Positions 33,500-44,372 of a DNA stretch of 64,000 nucleotides are shown here, one piece after another; the stretch's first letter is position 1; every line of letters begins with the position of its first letter. The stretch spans positions 1,178,001 through 1,242,000 of the forward strand of contig CP025776.1 of the NCBI GenBank assembly GCA_002886105.1, in the 5' to 3' direction. The position numbers were made by a program, and so were the translations under genes. Below the pieces are notes generated by a model. It was given only the letters and a program-made list of their open reading frames with translations, was not told where the DNA came from and did no database searches. The DNA comes from Enterobacter sp. EA-1 (GTDB taxonomy: Bacteria; Pseudomonadota; Gammaproteobacteria; Enterobacterales; Enterobacteriaceae).

Positions 33500-33593
33500 C
33501 GACTACCGCAAGCCGGGCGGGCGCGGCGGAGGGCAGAACACATCTGTGTAATGTGCCGTGGATGCCGGTCAGCCCGCCTTTTTCGGGGGAGCC

Positions 33594-34044
33594 ATGTTTA
33601 GCGGAAAGGCGATTGATTATCAGGATTCACCGTTAACGAACGATGGATTCTGGCCGGATCTCAATCTGGCGGATTTCCAGCAACAACGGGCGTTGCCGCC
33701 GGATATGGATGCCAATACCGGCCAGTGCGTTGCTGGCGGCGGTGATGGAGGTCAATGCCGACCTGATAAAGGTTGCGCAGAAACACCGTGATGCCGGGCA
33801 TCAATGCGCCGCAGCGGTGCCGGGGCCGGTGATGGAGGGTGTTAACGGGCTTTGCGCACAGTACACCAAAGCGGTGTTTGCCCGTGCAAAGGCCGATCTG
33901 CTGGGCGAGTTCGCCACCACCGGGCGGCGCGAAAGTCATCCGGGGCAGGAAAGTGAGGACACCCGCGCCGGACTGCTGGCGGAGTCCTCAATCACCATTC
34001 GGCATATGAAAGGGTTGAAACGGGTCACGGTGAGCAAGGTATGA
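33594..34044 (+). CDS. L: Head completion/stabilisation protein (P2 gpL family)
   Basis: Start MFSGKAIDYQDSPL; FWPDLNLADFQQQRALP and DLLGEFATTGRRES, EDTRAGLLAESSITIRHMKG are gpL features. About 150 residues, one break near 33720. Stop overlaps the next start by four bases. Confidence 0.8.
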
Positions 34045-34542
34045 AGACACAGCTTGATTCCCTGACTGACATTTTCACGCAGAACCTGCCGAAACGGGCG
34101 CTGCTGGGCTTTGACAGCCTGATCGATGAAATGCAGGTGCTGTCCGCTGCCAGAGAGCTGGGCCGGGGAGCAATACCGCATGTCGATCATTCGTTACAAC
34201 GCGCTGCTGTCCTGGGAGCGTTTCCCGTACCGGATGTGTCCGCCGCAGTTGCTGATTGCCCTGCTTGAAGCCCTGGCTGGATGAACTGGCCAGCCCGGTG
34301 CTGGAGGAAACCGGCATTGCAAACACCGACGCCACCGGGATGTGACGGTGGAGGACGAAGAAACGGCCACGGTGGTGCTGACCATGCCACTGGCAGATGA
34401 ACTGGTGATACGGCCAGACCCGAAAGGGGTTATTCCGTATCGTGGCGGGCGCTGGTCGCTGGTTGAGCCGGAGATCCTGACCGCGTTAAGCGCCACGGTC
34501 TACGGCGCTGATGAGGCGGGTGCGCCGGTCGGAGAGTCCTGA
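34041..34542 (+). CDS. Tail completion protein in the P2 gpR position
   Basis: Start MKTQLDSLTDIFTQ in overlap with L. After breaks near 34165, 34270 and 34335 it reads IIRYNALLSWERFPYRM, LLIALLEAWLDELAS and VVLTMPLADELVIRPDPKGVIPY, about 167 residues. Sequence similarity to P2 gpR is not obvious; the position between L and S suggests a tail terminator or completion role. Stop overlaps the next start. Confidence 0.55.
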
Positions 34543-35249
34543 TGTTTGCGGGCGGTGAGCTGAATAAAAGCAACTGGCGGCGCTGCGCAACGCGCTGGCA
34601 GAGGTGGAGTTACCCCCAAAAAACGCCAGCGGCTTTTATGGCGCCCTGGCGAAATACGGACTGATTGCCGCCGCAAAACGCAATGTGCGTAACCAGCAGT
34701 CACCGGAGGGGGGAAGCGTGGCCGGGACGGGCGACAAAGCGTAAAGGAAAGATGCTGCGCAATATGCCGAAACTGCTGCATATCCGCGAAATGCCGGAGA
34801 TTCAGGCAGTCAGGATCTATTTGCAGGGCGGGGGGCTACCGGAACGGGGAAACGCCGGTTCCCGCCGGGGTGATTGGTTATTCGCAGCAACACGGGATGT
34901 CGGTTCGTGTGAACCGGGGCAGTTACAAAGGGCGAACGGAGGCCGGGAAAATGGCCACCATCGCCCGAGCCAAAAATTGCGTGTGCTGGGGTATGCGGTG
35001 AAACGCGGGAAACGGTGGAAGAAGCCGACTTACCGCGAAATCACGGAAACCATGCCGTACGCCCAGTGCCGGTCTGCTCATCCGCAAGCTGAGCGGCAGG
35101 GCGGCTAAATCCGTTGGGTAATTGATGTTCCTGCCCGTGAATTCCTCGGGCATGAGCAATGACGACTTAACAAGGCGCTGGCGCGCCAGCTACAGGCCAT
35201 CGGCTTTGGCTGGGATGTGAAAGCGCAGGATATCAGGGGGAAAATATGA
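34542..35249 (+). CDS. S: Phage virion morphogenesis protein (P2 gpS family)
   Basis: Tail completion protein. MFAGGELNKS then ALRNALAEVELPPKKRQRLLWRLAKYG, KRKGKMLRNMPKLLHIRE, YSQQHGMSVRV and GYAVKRGKRWKKPTYREI; the end reads QLQAIGFGWDVKAQDIRGKI at 35249 once breaks near 34580, 34850, 35070 and 35170 are mended. About 235 residues. Overlaps the sheath gene by four bases. Confidence 0.75.
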
Positions 35250-36375
35250 CTCGGCCTGTTGTTGATGTGAACCGTGCAAACCAGTTGCAGGGCGAAGTGA
35301 CGGAGGTCGAGCGCTGCGTACTGTTTATCGGAAAGGGTAAGGCTGGCGTCGGAAAAACGCAGGCTGTTAATGCGCAGACAGATTTTGATGCGCTGCTGGG
35401 CAGTGCGGACACGGTGCTGAAACGCTTTCTCAAAGCGGCGCAGGCCAATGCTGGCCAGAACTGGTGGGCCTTTGTGCGTGTCGTGGCGGAAGGCGACGGC
35501 GCGGAAAGTCTGACCGATGCCGTACTGGCCGCGCAGCCGGTCTGTTCTGTGGAAGGGGTGGTGCTGTGTGATGCCGTCAGCGACAAAGCCAGCATCAACG
35601 AAGCGGCGACGCTTCGTGCCACGCTGATTTCAAAGTATGGCCGCTGGGTGTGGTTCATCCCCGGCCGTGGGCGGTTTTGAAAAGGAGGAAAGCCAGTCGA
35701 AGTATCTGGCGCGGCTTTCCACGCTACAGCAGGGGATTGCAGAAAAAGCCATTCAGCTTGTGCCGTGCCTGTGGGGCAATGAGCCGGGGGTGCTGGCCGG
35801 GCGTCTGTGCAGCCGTGCCGTGACCGTCGCCGACAGCCCGGCGCGGGTAAAAACCGGCGCGCTGCTGAATACCGGCAGTGACGAAATGCCGGTGGATGGC
35901 GCGGGGCAGTCCGTCACCGTGGCCACGCTCCAGTGCGCTGGAAGCGCAGCGTTTCAGTGTGCCGATGTGGTATCCCGATTACGACGGTCTGTACTGGTCT
36001 GATGGCCGCACGCTGGACGTGGAGGGCGGTGATTATCAGTCGATTGAGACGCTGCGCATTGCCGACAAAGTGGCGCGCCGCGTCCGTCTGCTGGCTATCA
36101 GCAAAATCGGTGATCGCGCGCTGAACAGCACGCCGGGCAGCATTGCCGCGCATGAGTCGATTTTTGCCCGTCCGCTGCGTGAAATGTCAAAAGCCTCGCA
36201 AATCAACGGCGTGACGTTTCCGGGGGAGGTGAAACCGCCGAAAGAGGGCGACGTGAAAATCGTCTGGAAAACCAAAAAACACGTCGAGATTTACATTGTG
36301 CTGCGCCCGTACGAAGTGCCGCTGCAAATCTCGATCAGTCTGTTACTTGATCAGTCACTGGAGGCCACCGCATGA
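35246..36375 (+). CDS. Contractile tail sheath protein (DUF2586, HP1 type)
   Basis: MTRPVVDVNRANQLQ, VLFIGKGKAGVGK, NWWAFVRVVAEGD, RATLISKYGRWVWFI, VPMWYPDYDGLYWSDGRTL and a C-terminal IYIVLRPYEVPLQISIS. About 376 residues with breaks near 35670 and 35935. This sheath type belongs to HP1/K139-like phages and differs from P2 FI, so the tail module is not the classical P2 one. Overlaps neighbours on both sides. Confidence 0.8.
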
Positions 36376-36827
36376 GCAAGCGTATCAGCGGCATGTCCTT
36401 TGATTTCTTCATGGGTGGCGAGCTTGTCCACGCGGAAAAATCAGCCTGTCCATTACGGACAATACCGCCGCGACGCAGACAGCCGGTGTGCCAGATGGCT
36501 GGGTGGCGGGGGATGTGTCGGCGGAGGGGGAATTAGAACTGAGCCTCAAAGCCTTTGCCATTCTGAAGCGTAAAGCGCAGGAGGCGGGGTCGTGGCGGGG
36601 TATTGAGCCGCAGGACTTTATGTTTTACGCCAAAGCGGGCGATGAGGAAGCCAGGGGTGGAGGCGTTCGGCTGCAAGATGAACATGTCCGACATTCTTGA
36701 TATCGATCCGAAGGGTGGCGCGCTGGCGACACGGAAAATCCCGTTTAAGGTGACTGACCCGCGTTTTATCAACATTGACGGCATTCCGTATCTGGAATCG
36801 GAAGCCACGGAAAACCTGATCGGCTAG
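36372..36827 (+). CDS. Tail tube protein (DUF2597, HP1 type)
   Basis: MSKRISGMSFDFFMGGELVHAEK, SLSITDNTAATQT, DGWVAGDVSAEGELELSLK and VEAFGCKMNMSDILDIDPKGG give the tube protein pattern; about 151 residues with breaks near 36440 and 36650. Starts in ATGA overlap with the sheath gene. Confidence 0.75.
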
Positions 36828-36836
36828 GGAATTACC

Positions 36837-37129
36837 ATGCAGGAACATGAAAAAAGTCTGTATTCACTGTTAGTTATCGGCGCACTGATTGCGATTGCCA
36901 AAGTGCTGGCCAGCAATGACCCCATTACACCGCGCCTGTTTATCAGCCGCGTTATCCCTCGGGGAGTCTGGTTTCCGTGGTGGCCGGGGCGGTACTGCTG
37001 CAACTGCCGGACGCCAGCCCGCTGGCGATTCAGGGGCTGGGAGCCGGGCTGGGGATTGCCGGTTATCAGGCGGTCGAAATGTATCTCCGCCGCCGCGCGG
37101 CGGGTAAGCAGGAAGGGGAAGGGAAATGA
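36837..37129 (+). CDS. HP1-type holin
   Basis: Small membrane protein for lysis timing. MQEHEKSLYSLLVIGALIA starts the first helix; after one break near 36960 SLVSVVAGAVLLQLPDA and GLGAGLGIAGYQAVEMYL give the second and third; charged tail RRRAAGKQEGEGK. About 97 residues. Stop overlaps the endolysin start. Confidence 0.75.
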
Positions 37130-37470
37130 CACTGAGCGAGAAACAACAGCTGTTTGCGGTACTGATTGCCAACCTGATCCACTGGGCAGACAGCAAGGGC
37201 TATCGTCTGACGTTTGGCGAGGCGTACCGCACGCCGGAACAGGCGGCGCTGAACGCGAAAAAGGGCAGCGGCATTTCCAACAGCCTGCATACCCAGCGGC
37301 TGGCCTTGGATTTCAACCTGTTCATTAACGGGGTGTACCAGACGCAGACCGAAGCATACCGCCCGCTGGGCGAGTACTGGGAAAGCCCTCGGGCGGTAGC
37401 TGGGGCGGGCGATTTAAAAAGCAACCCGGACGGCAATCATTTCAGTCTTGAGCATAACGGGGTGCGCTGA
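37126..37470 (+). CDS. Endolysin, M15 (VanY-like) peptidase
   Basis: Zinc peptidase that cuts the peptide cross-links of peptidoglycan. MTLSEKQQLFAVLIANLIHWA, GYRLTFGEAYRTPEQA, SLHTQRLALDFNLF with the zinc-binding histidine and aspartate, and NPDGNHFSLEHNGVR with the last histidine. 115 residues, one probable break near 37390. No signal peptide, so it needs the holin. Confidence 0.8.
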   Translation: MTLSEKQQLFAVLIANLIHWADSKGYRLTFGEAYRTPEQAALNAKKGSGISNSLHTQRLALDFNLFINGVYQTQTEAYRPLGEYWESPRAVAGAGDLKSNPDGNHFSLEHNGVR

Positions 37471-37829
37471 TGAGCCGCGCGGCGATTGTGGCCCTGATAG
37501 GGCTGGCGCTCGCTTTCGTTGCCGGATGGAAGGTCTGTGACTGGCAGCGTGACAGTGTTGATCTGGCTGTCAGGAAAGCGGCCACGGCGACGGGGAAAGA
37601 GTTGCAGACCATTGCCGGCACTTCCGCGCGCAGACTTGAAGATGTGATGGCCGCGCTCAAAGCTGGCCAGCCAAAAGAGATCCGCTATGAAATCGTTAAA
37701 CCGGTTTTTACTAACGTCTGCGTGTCTGATGAGTTTGTCCGGCTGTACAACGACGCCGCCGGTAACGCCGAACGTGCCTTATCAGGAAAACCTCAAAACA
37801 ACGTGTCCGGTAAAACTGCCGCGCCTTGA
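37470..37829 (+). CDS. Rz-like inner-membrane spanin
   Basis: Intact 119-residue frame. One N-terminal membrane anchor (AAIVALIGLALAFVAGW) and a helical periplasmic domain (DLAVRKAATATGKELQTI). The o-spanin gene is nested in its 3' half in another frame, the usual Rz/Rz1 layout. Completes the holin, endolysin and spanin lysis cassette. Confidence 0.75.
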   Translation: MSRAAIVALIGLALAFVAGWKVCDWQRDSVDLAVRKAATATGKELQTIAGTSARRLEDVMAALKAGQPKEIRYEIVKPVFTNVCVSDEFVRLYNDAAGNAERALSGKPQNNVSGKTAAP

Positions 37830-37962
37830 GGGGACAACCGGCGCAGTTATCGCCGGGGCTTTGCTGGATTATCAACATTTATATACCGACTGCGCAGCGC
37901 GCCATAACGCGCTGGTAGACGAAATTAATCAACGTGAGAGTGTTTTAAATGGAAAAGATTGA
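37687..37962 (+). CDS. Rz1-like outer-membrane lipoprotein spanin
   Basis: 91-residue frame nested in and extending beyond Rz. Signal peptide MKSLNRFLLTSACLMSLSGC ends in a lipobox LSGC; proline-rich TTTPPVTPNVP follows. Partner of the inner-membrane spanin, fusing the two membranes at lysis. The end overlaps the chaperone start by 14 bp. Confidence 0.75.
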   Translation: MKSLNRFLLTSACLMSLSGCTTTPPVTPNVPYQENLKTTCPVKLPRLEGTTGAVIAGALLDYQHLYTDCAARHNALVDEINQRESVLNGKD

Positions 37963-38386
37963 ATTAACCGTTGCCGGTGTTGCACTGGTATTTACGCCAA
38001 ATACCACTGCGTACAATAAATTCATTAACGAAATATCGATGGATAATAAAGTTTCTCCGGCAGTCAGCTATCTGAATCGTATTGTGGCGGCGGAAAGTAA
38101 AAGACGCGCTGGCGGAAATTATTAAACGTCCGGGGGCCGCTTTGCAGATTGTCAGTAAGATTAATGATATCTACGCGCCAGAGCTGGAAATCGAAGTAAA
38201 AAACTGACACGGCGGGTTCATGCAATTGAATCCAACGGACTCACTCAGTATTTAATTTTACGTCGCCATTATCTCCCGGACGGTGAAGATAATACGGATG
38301 ATATTGCCGCTGCTATCTGGCTGGATAACCGCTACTGGGAAAATATGGCGGTGTCGGTGGCCAATGGTATCGGCCGGGGCGTTTAA
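37949..38386 (+). CDS. Tail assembly chaperones (short form and -1 frameshift product)
   Basis: Short form: MEKIELTVAGVALVFTPN to ELEIEVKN, stop TGA at 38205-38207 (DUF2765-like, about 85 residues after mending one inserted base near 38103). Directly at its end lies A AAA AAC, and the -1 frame continues KKLTRRVHAIESNG, QYLILRRHYLPDGEDN, AAAIWLDNRYWENMAV and GRGV to 38386. The arrangement before a tape measure gene matches the G/GT and E/E' chaperone pairs of tailed phages, where a minority of ribosomes shift back. Confidence 0.75.
38198..38204 (+). promoter_or_regulatory. Programmed -1 ribosomal frameshift site A AAA AAC
   Basis: The heptamer lies in zero frame with the last two sense codons of the short chaperone and immediately before its stop. 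Shifting back one base opens a 61-codon extension with good tail-chaperone character. Phase was checked allowing for the one inserted base upstream. Confidence 0.7.
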
Positions 38387-38395
38387 AGGTTCCTG

Positions 38396-40276
38396 ATGAA
38401 ACAACTGGATTTTACATTAAGCCTTATCGACAAATTAACGCGCCCGTTAAAACAGGCGCAGCAATCTGTGACGGGCTTTGCCAATAAATCAAAGGATGCC
38501 TTTAAACAGATCGGCGTCGGGGCAATGGCCATGTGGGGCGTGGCTGAGACGATTAAAGGGGCGCTGAGTCCGGCCATCGACATGTACGATTCACTGAGTG
38601 AGGCATCGGCGAGGGTATTGACAGTACCGCGCTCAAAACGGTGCGCAAGGATGCATTGCTGTTCAGCATGACCTACGGAGCCAGCGCTGTGGATTTCGTC
38701 AACTCCACAGCGGAGATTAACGGCGCTATCGCCGGGCTGACGTCAACGGAGCTGCCGAAGGTGACGAAAGTCGCCAATACGCTGGCGTTTGCAATGAAAG
38801 CGACCTCTGCCGAAACCGCTGAATTTATGGGCCAGATGTTCGGCAACTTCCGCAGCGAGGCGGAACGGCTGGGCAAGGTGCAGTTCGCGGAGCAACTGGC
38901 CGGGAAAATGGCGTTCATGCGTAAAACGTTCGGCGCTGAAATGGGCACCATCAAAGACCTGATGGAGGGGCGCGCGGCGTCGGGACGAACTTCAATATCG
39001 GGCTTGATGAGCAACTGGCGGTACTCGGACAGCTAAGCCGCACGCTGGGAACGGAAGCCAGCAGCGCGTACGAAGGCTTTATGACCGGCGCAATAGAGGG
39101 CGCCAAAAGCTGGGGCTGTCCTTCCAGTGGACGCCAGCGGCACGATGCTGAGCATGCCCGCCATGCTGGAGAAACCTGGTAAATACGGTAAGAGCCGGAA
39201 GGCAACCTGAAGGCGCAAAAGAGCTGGATGACGCCTTTGGCGACAGCGCGGCGGTGGTGAAACAGCTTTACGGCAATGTCGATTTACTCCGGCGCAATAT
39301 CACGGAGCTGGGCGGTTCGGACGGGCTTAAGCGCACCCAGTGAAATGGCCGCGAAAATGGTCAAACCGTGGGATCGCTTTATCGCCATCCTCAAAGCCAT
39401 TCAGACCGTTATCGGCTTAACGCTGATCCCCGTTCTGTACCCGTTGCTGAACCGGCTGGCCGAAATGGGCGCGACGTTCGCGAAGTGGATGGAAATGTTT
39501 CCGAACATCGCCCGCGTGGTGGGTTACGTCACGCTGGCCGTGCTGGGCTTTGCCGCGATGGGGGCCGCGCTCAATATCATTATCGGTGTGTCCTCATTTG
39601 TGATGACCGGCTGGGGCGTGGTGCTGGGCGGGTTGCGTGGTGTCCTGATGGCGGTGCGTATTGCCTCCATGCTGACCGGTGCGGCCATCAACTTTATGAG
39701 CTGGCCGGTACTGCTGATCATTGCGGCTATCGCCCTGCTGGCGGTGGGCTGCTACATGCTGATCAAGCACTGGGATGCGGTCAAAAATGCGGTCATGAAT
39801 ACCACGGCCTTTAAACTGGCTGAGCAATATATTACATGGCTTGCCGGGGTGTATTCGGCAGCATGGGAATTTATCAGCGAGGGCTGGAATAAATTCACCG
39901 CACTGCTTTCCGGCTTTCGCCGCTGGCAACACTGGGGAATATGGCTTCCGGGATTGTGACCCTGTTCGATAATGTCTGGGACACGATTAAAGGCGCGTTT
40001 CTTAAATCATGGAACTGGATTGTCGGGAAATTAAATAAGATCCCCGGCGTGAATATTTCGCTGGCCGGAGATAACAAGGATATTCCCGTTACGCAAAATA
40101 CCCTGTCCACCGGCGGGCAGTTAACCGGCATTGATAAAGGCGGTATCAGTAAAACGATTGCCAGCAGTGCAAATAATGTCACGGACAGGAGCCAGAAAAT
40201 TGGCACGCTAAATATCACCACCCAGCAACCCCTCACACCGGGACAGCTTGCTGAATGGCAGGAATTACATTCATGA
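38396..40276 (+). CDS. Tail tape measure protein
   Basis: Sets tail length and helps DNA entry. MKQLDFTLSLIDKLTRPLKQAQQ, FANKSKDAFKQIGVGAMAMWG, TYGASAVDFVNSTAEI, ETAEFMGQMFGNFRSEA, then a block of hydrophobic helices (VVGYVTLAVLGFAAMGAAL, SWPVLLIIAAIALLAVG) and LSGQL-like C-terminal part ending GQLAEWQELHS. About 625 residues, with breaks near 38615, 38985, 39110, 39180, 39330 and 39920. Length predicts a fairly short tail. Confidence 0.85.
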
Positions 40277-40602
40277 GTGAACTTTTATATGTCGATTTAC
40301 TGATTGAGAACCGGAACTTTGTTCTTAATACAGGCCGTGAGCCGGTGTTGTGCAATAACAGCCAGAGTATCGGGCAGGATATTGTTCACGCCATTTTAGA
40401 AAGCGGGCTGGCAACGGAGCTGATTGCTGAACGCAGCCCGACTTTACGCGGCGATATTCTCACCCGGCTTGAGCTGCTTATCGAAAGCGATGAACGCATT
40501 GAGCCGGGAACGGTGGTTATCAGCGAAGAAAACCTTAAGCGCCTGTGGATAACGGCGGCAACGTGGGATTTCGGCAGTATTTCAACGAGGATTGAACTGT
40601 GA
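40273..40602 (+). CDS. DUF2590 family tail/baseplate protein
   Basis: Intact 109 residues: MSELLYVDLLIENRNFVLN, GQDIVHAILESGLATELIAERSP and LTRLELLIESDERIEPGTVVI. In HP1/K139-type phages a DUF2590 protein sits between tape measure and J and replaces P2 W (lysozyme-like baseplate wedge). Overlaps both neighbours by four bases. Confidence 0.75.
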   Translation: MSELLYVDLLIENRNFVLNTGREPVLCNNSQSIGQDIVHAILESGLATELIAERSPTLRGDILTRLELLIESDERIEPGTVVISEENLKRLWITAATWDFGSISTRIEL

Positions 40603-41783
40603 CGGAAAAGCCGCAGGTGAATTTTGAAGACGTGGTGAAGCAATCCGGGATGCCGGTCACCGCTGATGAGCTGCGTACCCGGTTTAACGGCATCGTCGCG
40701 GATGAGGGGATTATCACGAACACCTCCCGCATGTCACCGTTCTGGCGGCTGGTCACGGCGATTATCACCACGCCGGTGCTGTGGCTGAAAGACGTCATGG
40801 TGAACACGGTGCTGGCCAATATGTTTGTGGCCACGGCGTCGGGGAACTGCTGCGGCTGCTTGCACCGGGCGGTGAACGTGACGGCCAAACCGGCGAGCGT
40901 GGCCACCGGGGTGATCCGCTTTTATAAAACGGATGCCGCTGCCGTGGTGACGGTCAGAGCGGGTGCACAGATCCAGACCGAACGCATTAACGGCGTGGTG
41001 TACGCGCTGGTGACCACGGCGGATTTCACTATCCCCGCTGACCGGGCCAGTGCGCTTGTCCCGGTTCAGGCCGTGGCCACCGGCGCGGCGTACAACCTGC
41101 GCCGGGCTACTACAGCATACTGCCGGTGGCGGTGGCGGGTATCAGCCATGCGGTGAACGAAGAAGACTGGCTGACCGCGCCGGGGGCGGATGAGGAAAGC
41201 GACGACGAGTTACGCGAGCGCTGCCGCAATCAGTTTAACTGGTCGGCAACTACCACACCGACGCGGTGTACCGGTCGATGATTGCCGGTGTGGCCGGGCT
41301 GAGCATTGACCGTATCTTTTTCTCGAACACGACGCGCCGCGCGGTCCCGGTACGGCGAATGCCTACCTGCTGCTTGACACCGGCGTCACCTCCGATCCGT
41401 TTATCGCGGCGGTTAACGACTACATCACCACGCAGGGCCATCACGGCCACGGTGATGATATGCAGTGTTTCGCCATGCCGGAAACCCGTCACGATCTGGC
41501 GGTCACGGTGTGGGTAAAAAATCTGGCCAACGTCACCGGTGACGAAGCCGCCGCCCTGAAAGCAGGTGTGGAAAACATGGTTCGCTGCGCCTTTCGTGAA
41601 AACGCGGATTATACGGTCGCCAGAACATGGCCGTGGCAGCGTTTCAGCTTTTCCCGGCTGGGGCAGGAAATCCACCGAGGGCTTTCCCGCTGGCGGAATC
41701 ACTGACGTTTTCCGGCCGATATCGTCAGCGGGCTGAACGTCCCGCGCCTGAACGCCTTAACCGTGAGCCTCGAAAATGCCTGA
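40599..41783 (+). CDS. J: Baseplate assembly protein J
   Basis: Baseplate wedge protein. MTEKPQVNFEDVVKQSGMPVT, VATGVIRFYKTDAAAV, AGAQIQTERINGVVYAL, VNEEDWLTAPGADEESDDELRERC, then SMIAGVAGLSIDRIFF and TQGHHGHGDDM. About 394 residues with breaks near 40850, 41100, 41245, 41335 and 41690. The end overlaps gene I. Confidence 0.85.
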
Positions 41784-42365
41784 TTTTATAAAAAAACTGG
41801 CGGCACTGGCGCTGCCGTTCTGGATGGGTGAGGGCGAGCCGCTGACGTTGTTACGCGCGGCCCGGACGTTCTGGCAACAGGTTTACGGCTGGTCACCCCG
41901 GCCGGTGCGCCAGTTTGATCCGCTGACCTGTGCAGAGCCGCTGCTGCAACTGATTGCCTATGACCGGGATATCACCCGCTTTGACGGTGAGCCGCTCACG
42001 CTCTTTCGTAAACGCGTGGCGTATGCCTTCGTCAATGCGGCGGATGCCGGTTCGGTGGCCGGGTTTATTGCCATCTTTTCCCCGGCTGGGGATTGGCCGA
42101 GTCGAACTGCGGGAACGGCAGGCGGGCATTGACTGGGATGTGATTCTGGTTCGCGTCACGGACAGCCAGATTGCAGACAACGCGCAACTGATGCTCCAGA
42201 TAGTCCGGCAGTACGGGCGAACCTGTCGCCGTTATCAGTTTGAGGTGATTACCTCCGGCAGGCTGGCCATCCGGGCGGGCTGGGGATCAGGGGGAGTATG
42301 TGTGTTATCCGGCCAGTCTGGCCGGTACGGAAAGCGGCGGCGCGACATTCAGCGCCAGCCTGTAA
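41776..42365 (+). CDS. I: Phage tail protein I family baseplate protein
   Basis: MPDFIKKLAALALPFWMGEGEP, LLRAARTFWQQVYGW, EPLLQLIAYDRDITRFDGEPLTLFRKRVAYAFVNAADAGS are the P2 I pattern. After a break near 42085 it continues GRVELRERQAGIDWDVILV and ends TFSASL. About 196 residues. Confidence 0.8.
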
Positions 42366-42377
42366 GGAGTCAGAATA

Positions 42378-43926
42378 ATGTCACAGACAGCCATCACAAC
42401 GGCGTTTGAACAGTGGAAAGCCCGTCAGAGCATAAGCAACGAAGCCATTGCGCTGGACGAGTTTGTTTTTGCCCGCGTGCCGGGGCTGGATGTTTCCGCC
42501 CCGGTTGACCGCGCGGAAACCCTGCCGCCTGCGGCGCAGATTGTTCACCGCCAGGGCGGTTTCCCGCACCGGCGTTGTTAACGAAAATGCAGTGGTGTTT
42601 TCGGTGGTGCTGGGCGCGGACACGGGCGATTTTGCGTTTAACTGGATTGGGCTTGTTAACCGGGCCAGTAACACGCTGGCGATGGTGGTGCACGCCCCGG
42701 AACAGCAGAAGTTAAAGACCACCGCCGGGCAACAGGGGAACGTGCTCACCCGCTCTTTCCTGATGGAGTTTAACGGCGCGCAGAAAGAGACGGGTATCCA
42801 TACCCCCGCCGAAACCTCGGCAGATTGATTTTACCGCCCGCATGGCCGGGATGGATGAGCGCCAGCGTCTGGAAAACATGGACATTTACGGCGCAGCCGC
42901 GTTTTTCGGTGATGGCTGGCTGGTCGGCAAAAATGGTGCGCAATACTTTGTCACCCGAGGGCGCGGGCTATGTCGGCGGGCTGCGGGCGCAACTGGCGGC
43001 AGATATGAATATCATCGTTACCGCGATGCCGGTCAAAGTCTGGCTGGATGTGTGCTGGACAGGAAGCCTTACCAGCGTCTGGCAGGTTGAAAGCACTGTC
43101 ACCGTAGCAACTGAGCTGGCTGATTACGTTAAAGACGGTGTGCAGCATTATGTTTTGCGCTGGCCAGTATCGACGCCAGTGGCACCGTCACAGATTTACG
43201 CCCCAAAGGCACACTGGATGGCCAGCAGGCGGGCAGTGATTTTTTACGCATTGCTGAAAACCTGAATGACGTCCCGGACAAGGCCACCGCACGTAACGCG
43301 CTGGGGCTGAAAGGGGCGGCGTTACTGGATGTGGGGCAGGGCGCGGGAACGGTCGCGGCGGGGGATGACCCGCGCATCACCGGTGCGGTTCAGCGCGGCG
43401 GTGATGTGATGACCGGCAGACTGGATATCACCACGGCCGATGCACTGCGGATTAAAGTTGGCGGGCGCGGCGCAATACTGCGGTTTGACGGTTCAGATGC
43501 CTATCTGCTTTTCACTGACGCCGGTAATGCCGACGGGGGATACAACACCCTGCGCCCGATCAGGATTAATGCCGCCACGGGGGGCGGTATCGCTTGCGGG
43601 GAATTCCGGTTGTGAGGGTAATTTCACGGTGGGCAGCGCTCAGGTGTCCACTGACGGCAATATTCACGGCGGGGTGTGGGGCGGCTGGCTGTCCAACTGG
43701 GCAATGCCCCGTTTTCAGAATGAGGGGACGGTGGGGACGTTTGTGCTGGCCTATTACAACGGGGAGATATCAACCTGAATACGCTGGTTGCGGGCGGTAA
43801 CCTGTTTCCCTCCACCGCTGACGGCGCTCACCTCGATCATCATTGCCCGGAACGTGGCGCTGCTGCGGCCTGTCCCGCACCACTAACGAAGCACACCGCA
43901 CATCACTCTGGCAGAGGGTTGCATAA
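42378..43926 (+). CDS. Tail fibre protein (P2 gpH-like)
   Basis: Receptor-binding fibre. The N-terminal baseplate-binding part MSQTAITTAFEQWKARQ, FVFARVPGLDVSAPVDR and FAFNWIGLVNRASNTLAMVVH is conserved; a collagen-like or repetitive region is short; the distal part contains TGRLDITTADALRIKV and GNFTVGSAQVSTDGNIHGG repeats with GGNLFPSTADGA and ends NEAHRTSLWQRVA. About 516 residues over five or more breaks. Overlaps the assembly chaperone by one base. Confidence 0.8.
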
Positions 43927-44372
43927 TGGAAATCACTGACGTTAAAAATCCGCGCAAAAATGCGCAACGGTCTGTTGATCTGGATATCAGTACTGACGGC
44001 GTGACGTTTATTCCGTTCACCGCCATGCCGGGCGATACGGCAGGGAATGACCTTTTTGAAAAGCCTGCGGCGGTGAGTTCGGTTCCATCCTTATCGCGCC
44101 GGGCGATTACTGGGAATGGACGGGCAGCGGCTGGGCTGAATACAGCGCGGAGGTGGTGCGCGGCATGGCAGAAGCCACCAAAGCGACGCTGATGCAGACC
44201 GCTAACGCTGCCCTCATACCGTTGCAGGATGCCGCCGATCTTGGCATGGCCACCGGCGCGGAAACGCTGGCGCTGACGGCACCGGAAGAAATACCGCGTC
44301 TTACTCAGTCGTGTGGATGTCAATGCCGGGGCGGCGATCATCTGGCCGGAGGTTCCCGCAGATGTGGCGTGA
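43926..44372 (+). CDS. Tail fibre assembly protein
   Basis: Chaperone for the fibre. MEITDVKNPRKNAQRSVDLDI, FTAMPGDTAGNDLFEKA, DYWEWTGSGWAEY, then KATLMQTANAALIPLQDAADLGMATGAET, LTAWKKYRVLLSRVDV and IIWPEVPADVA, which is the usual Tfa C terminus. About 148 residues, breaks near 44070 and 44295. Confidence 0.8.
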
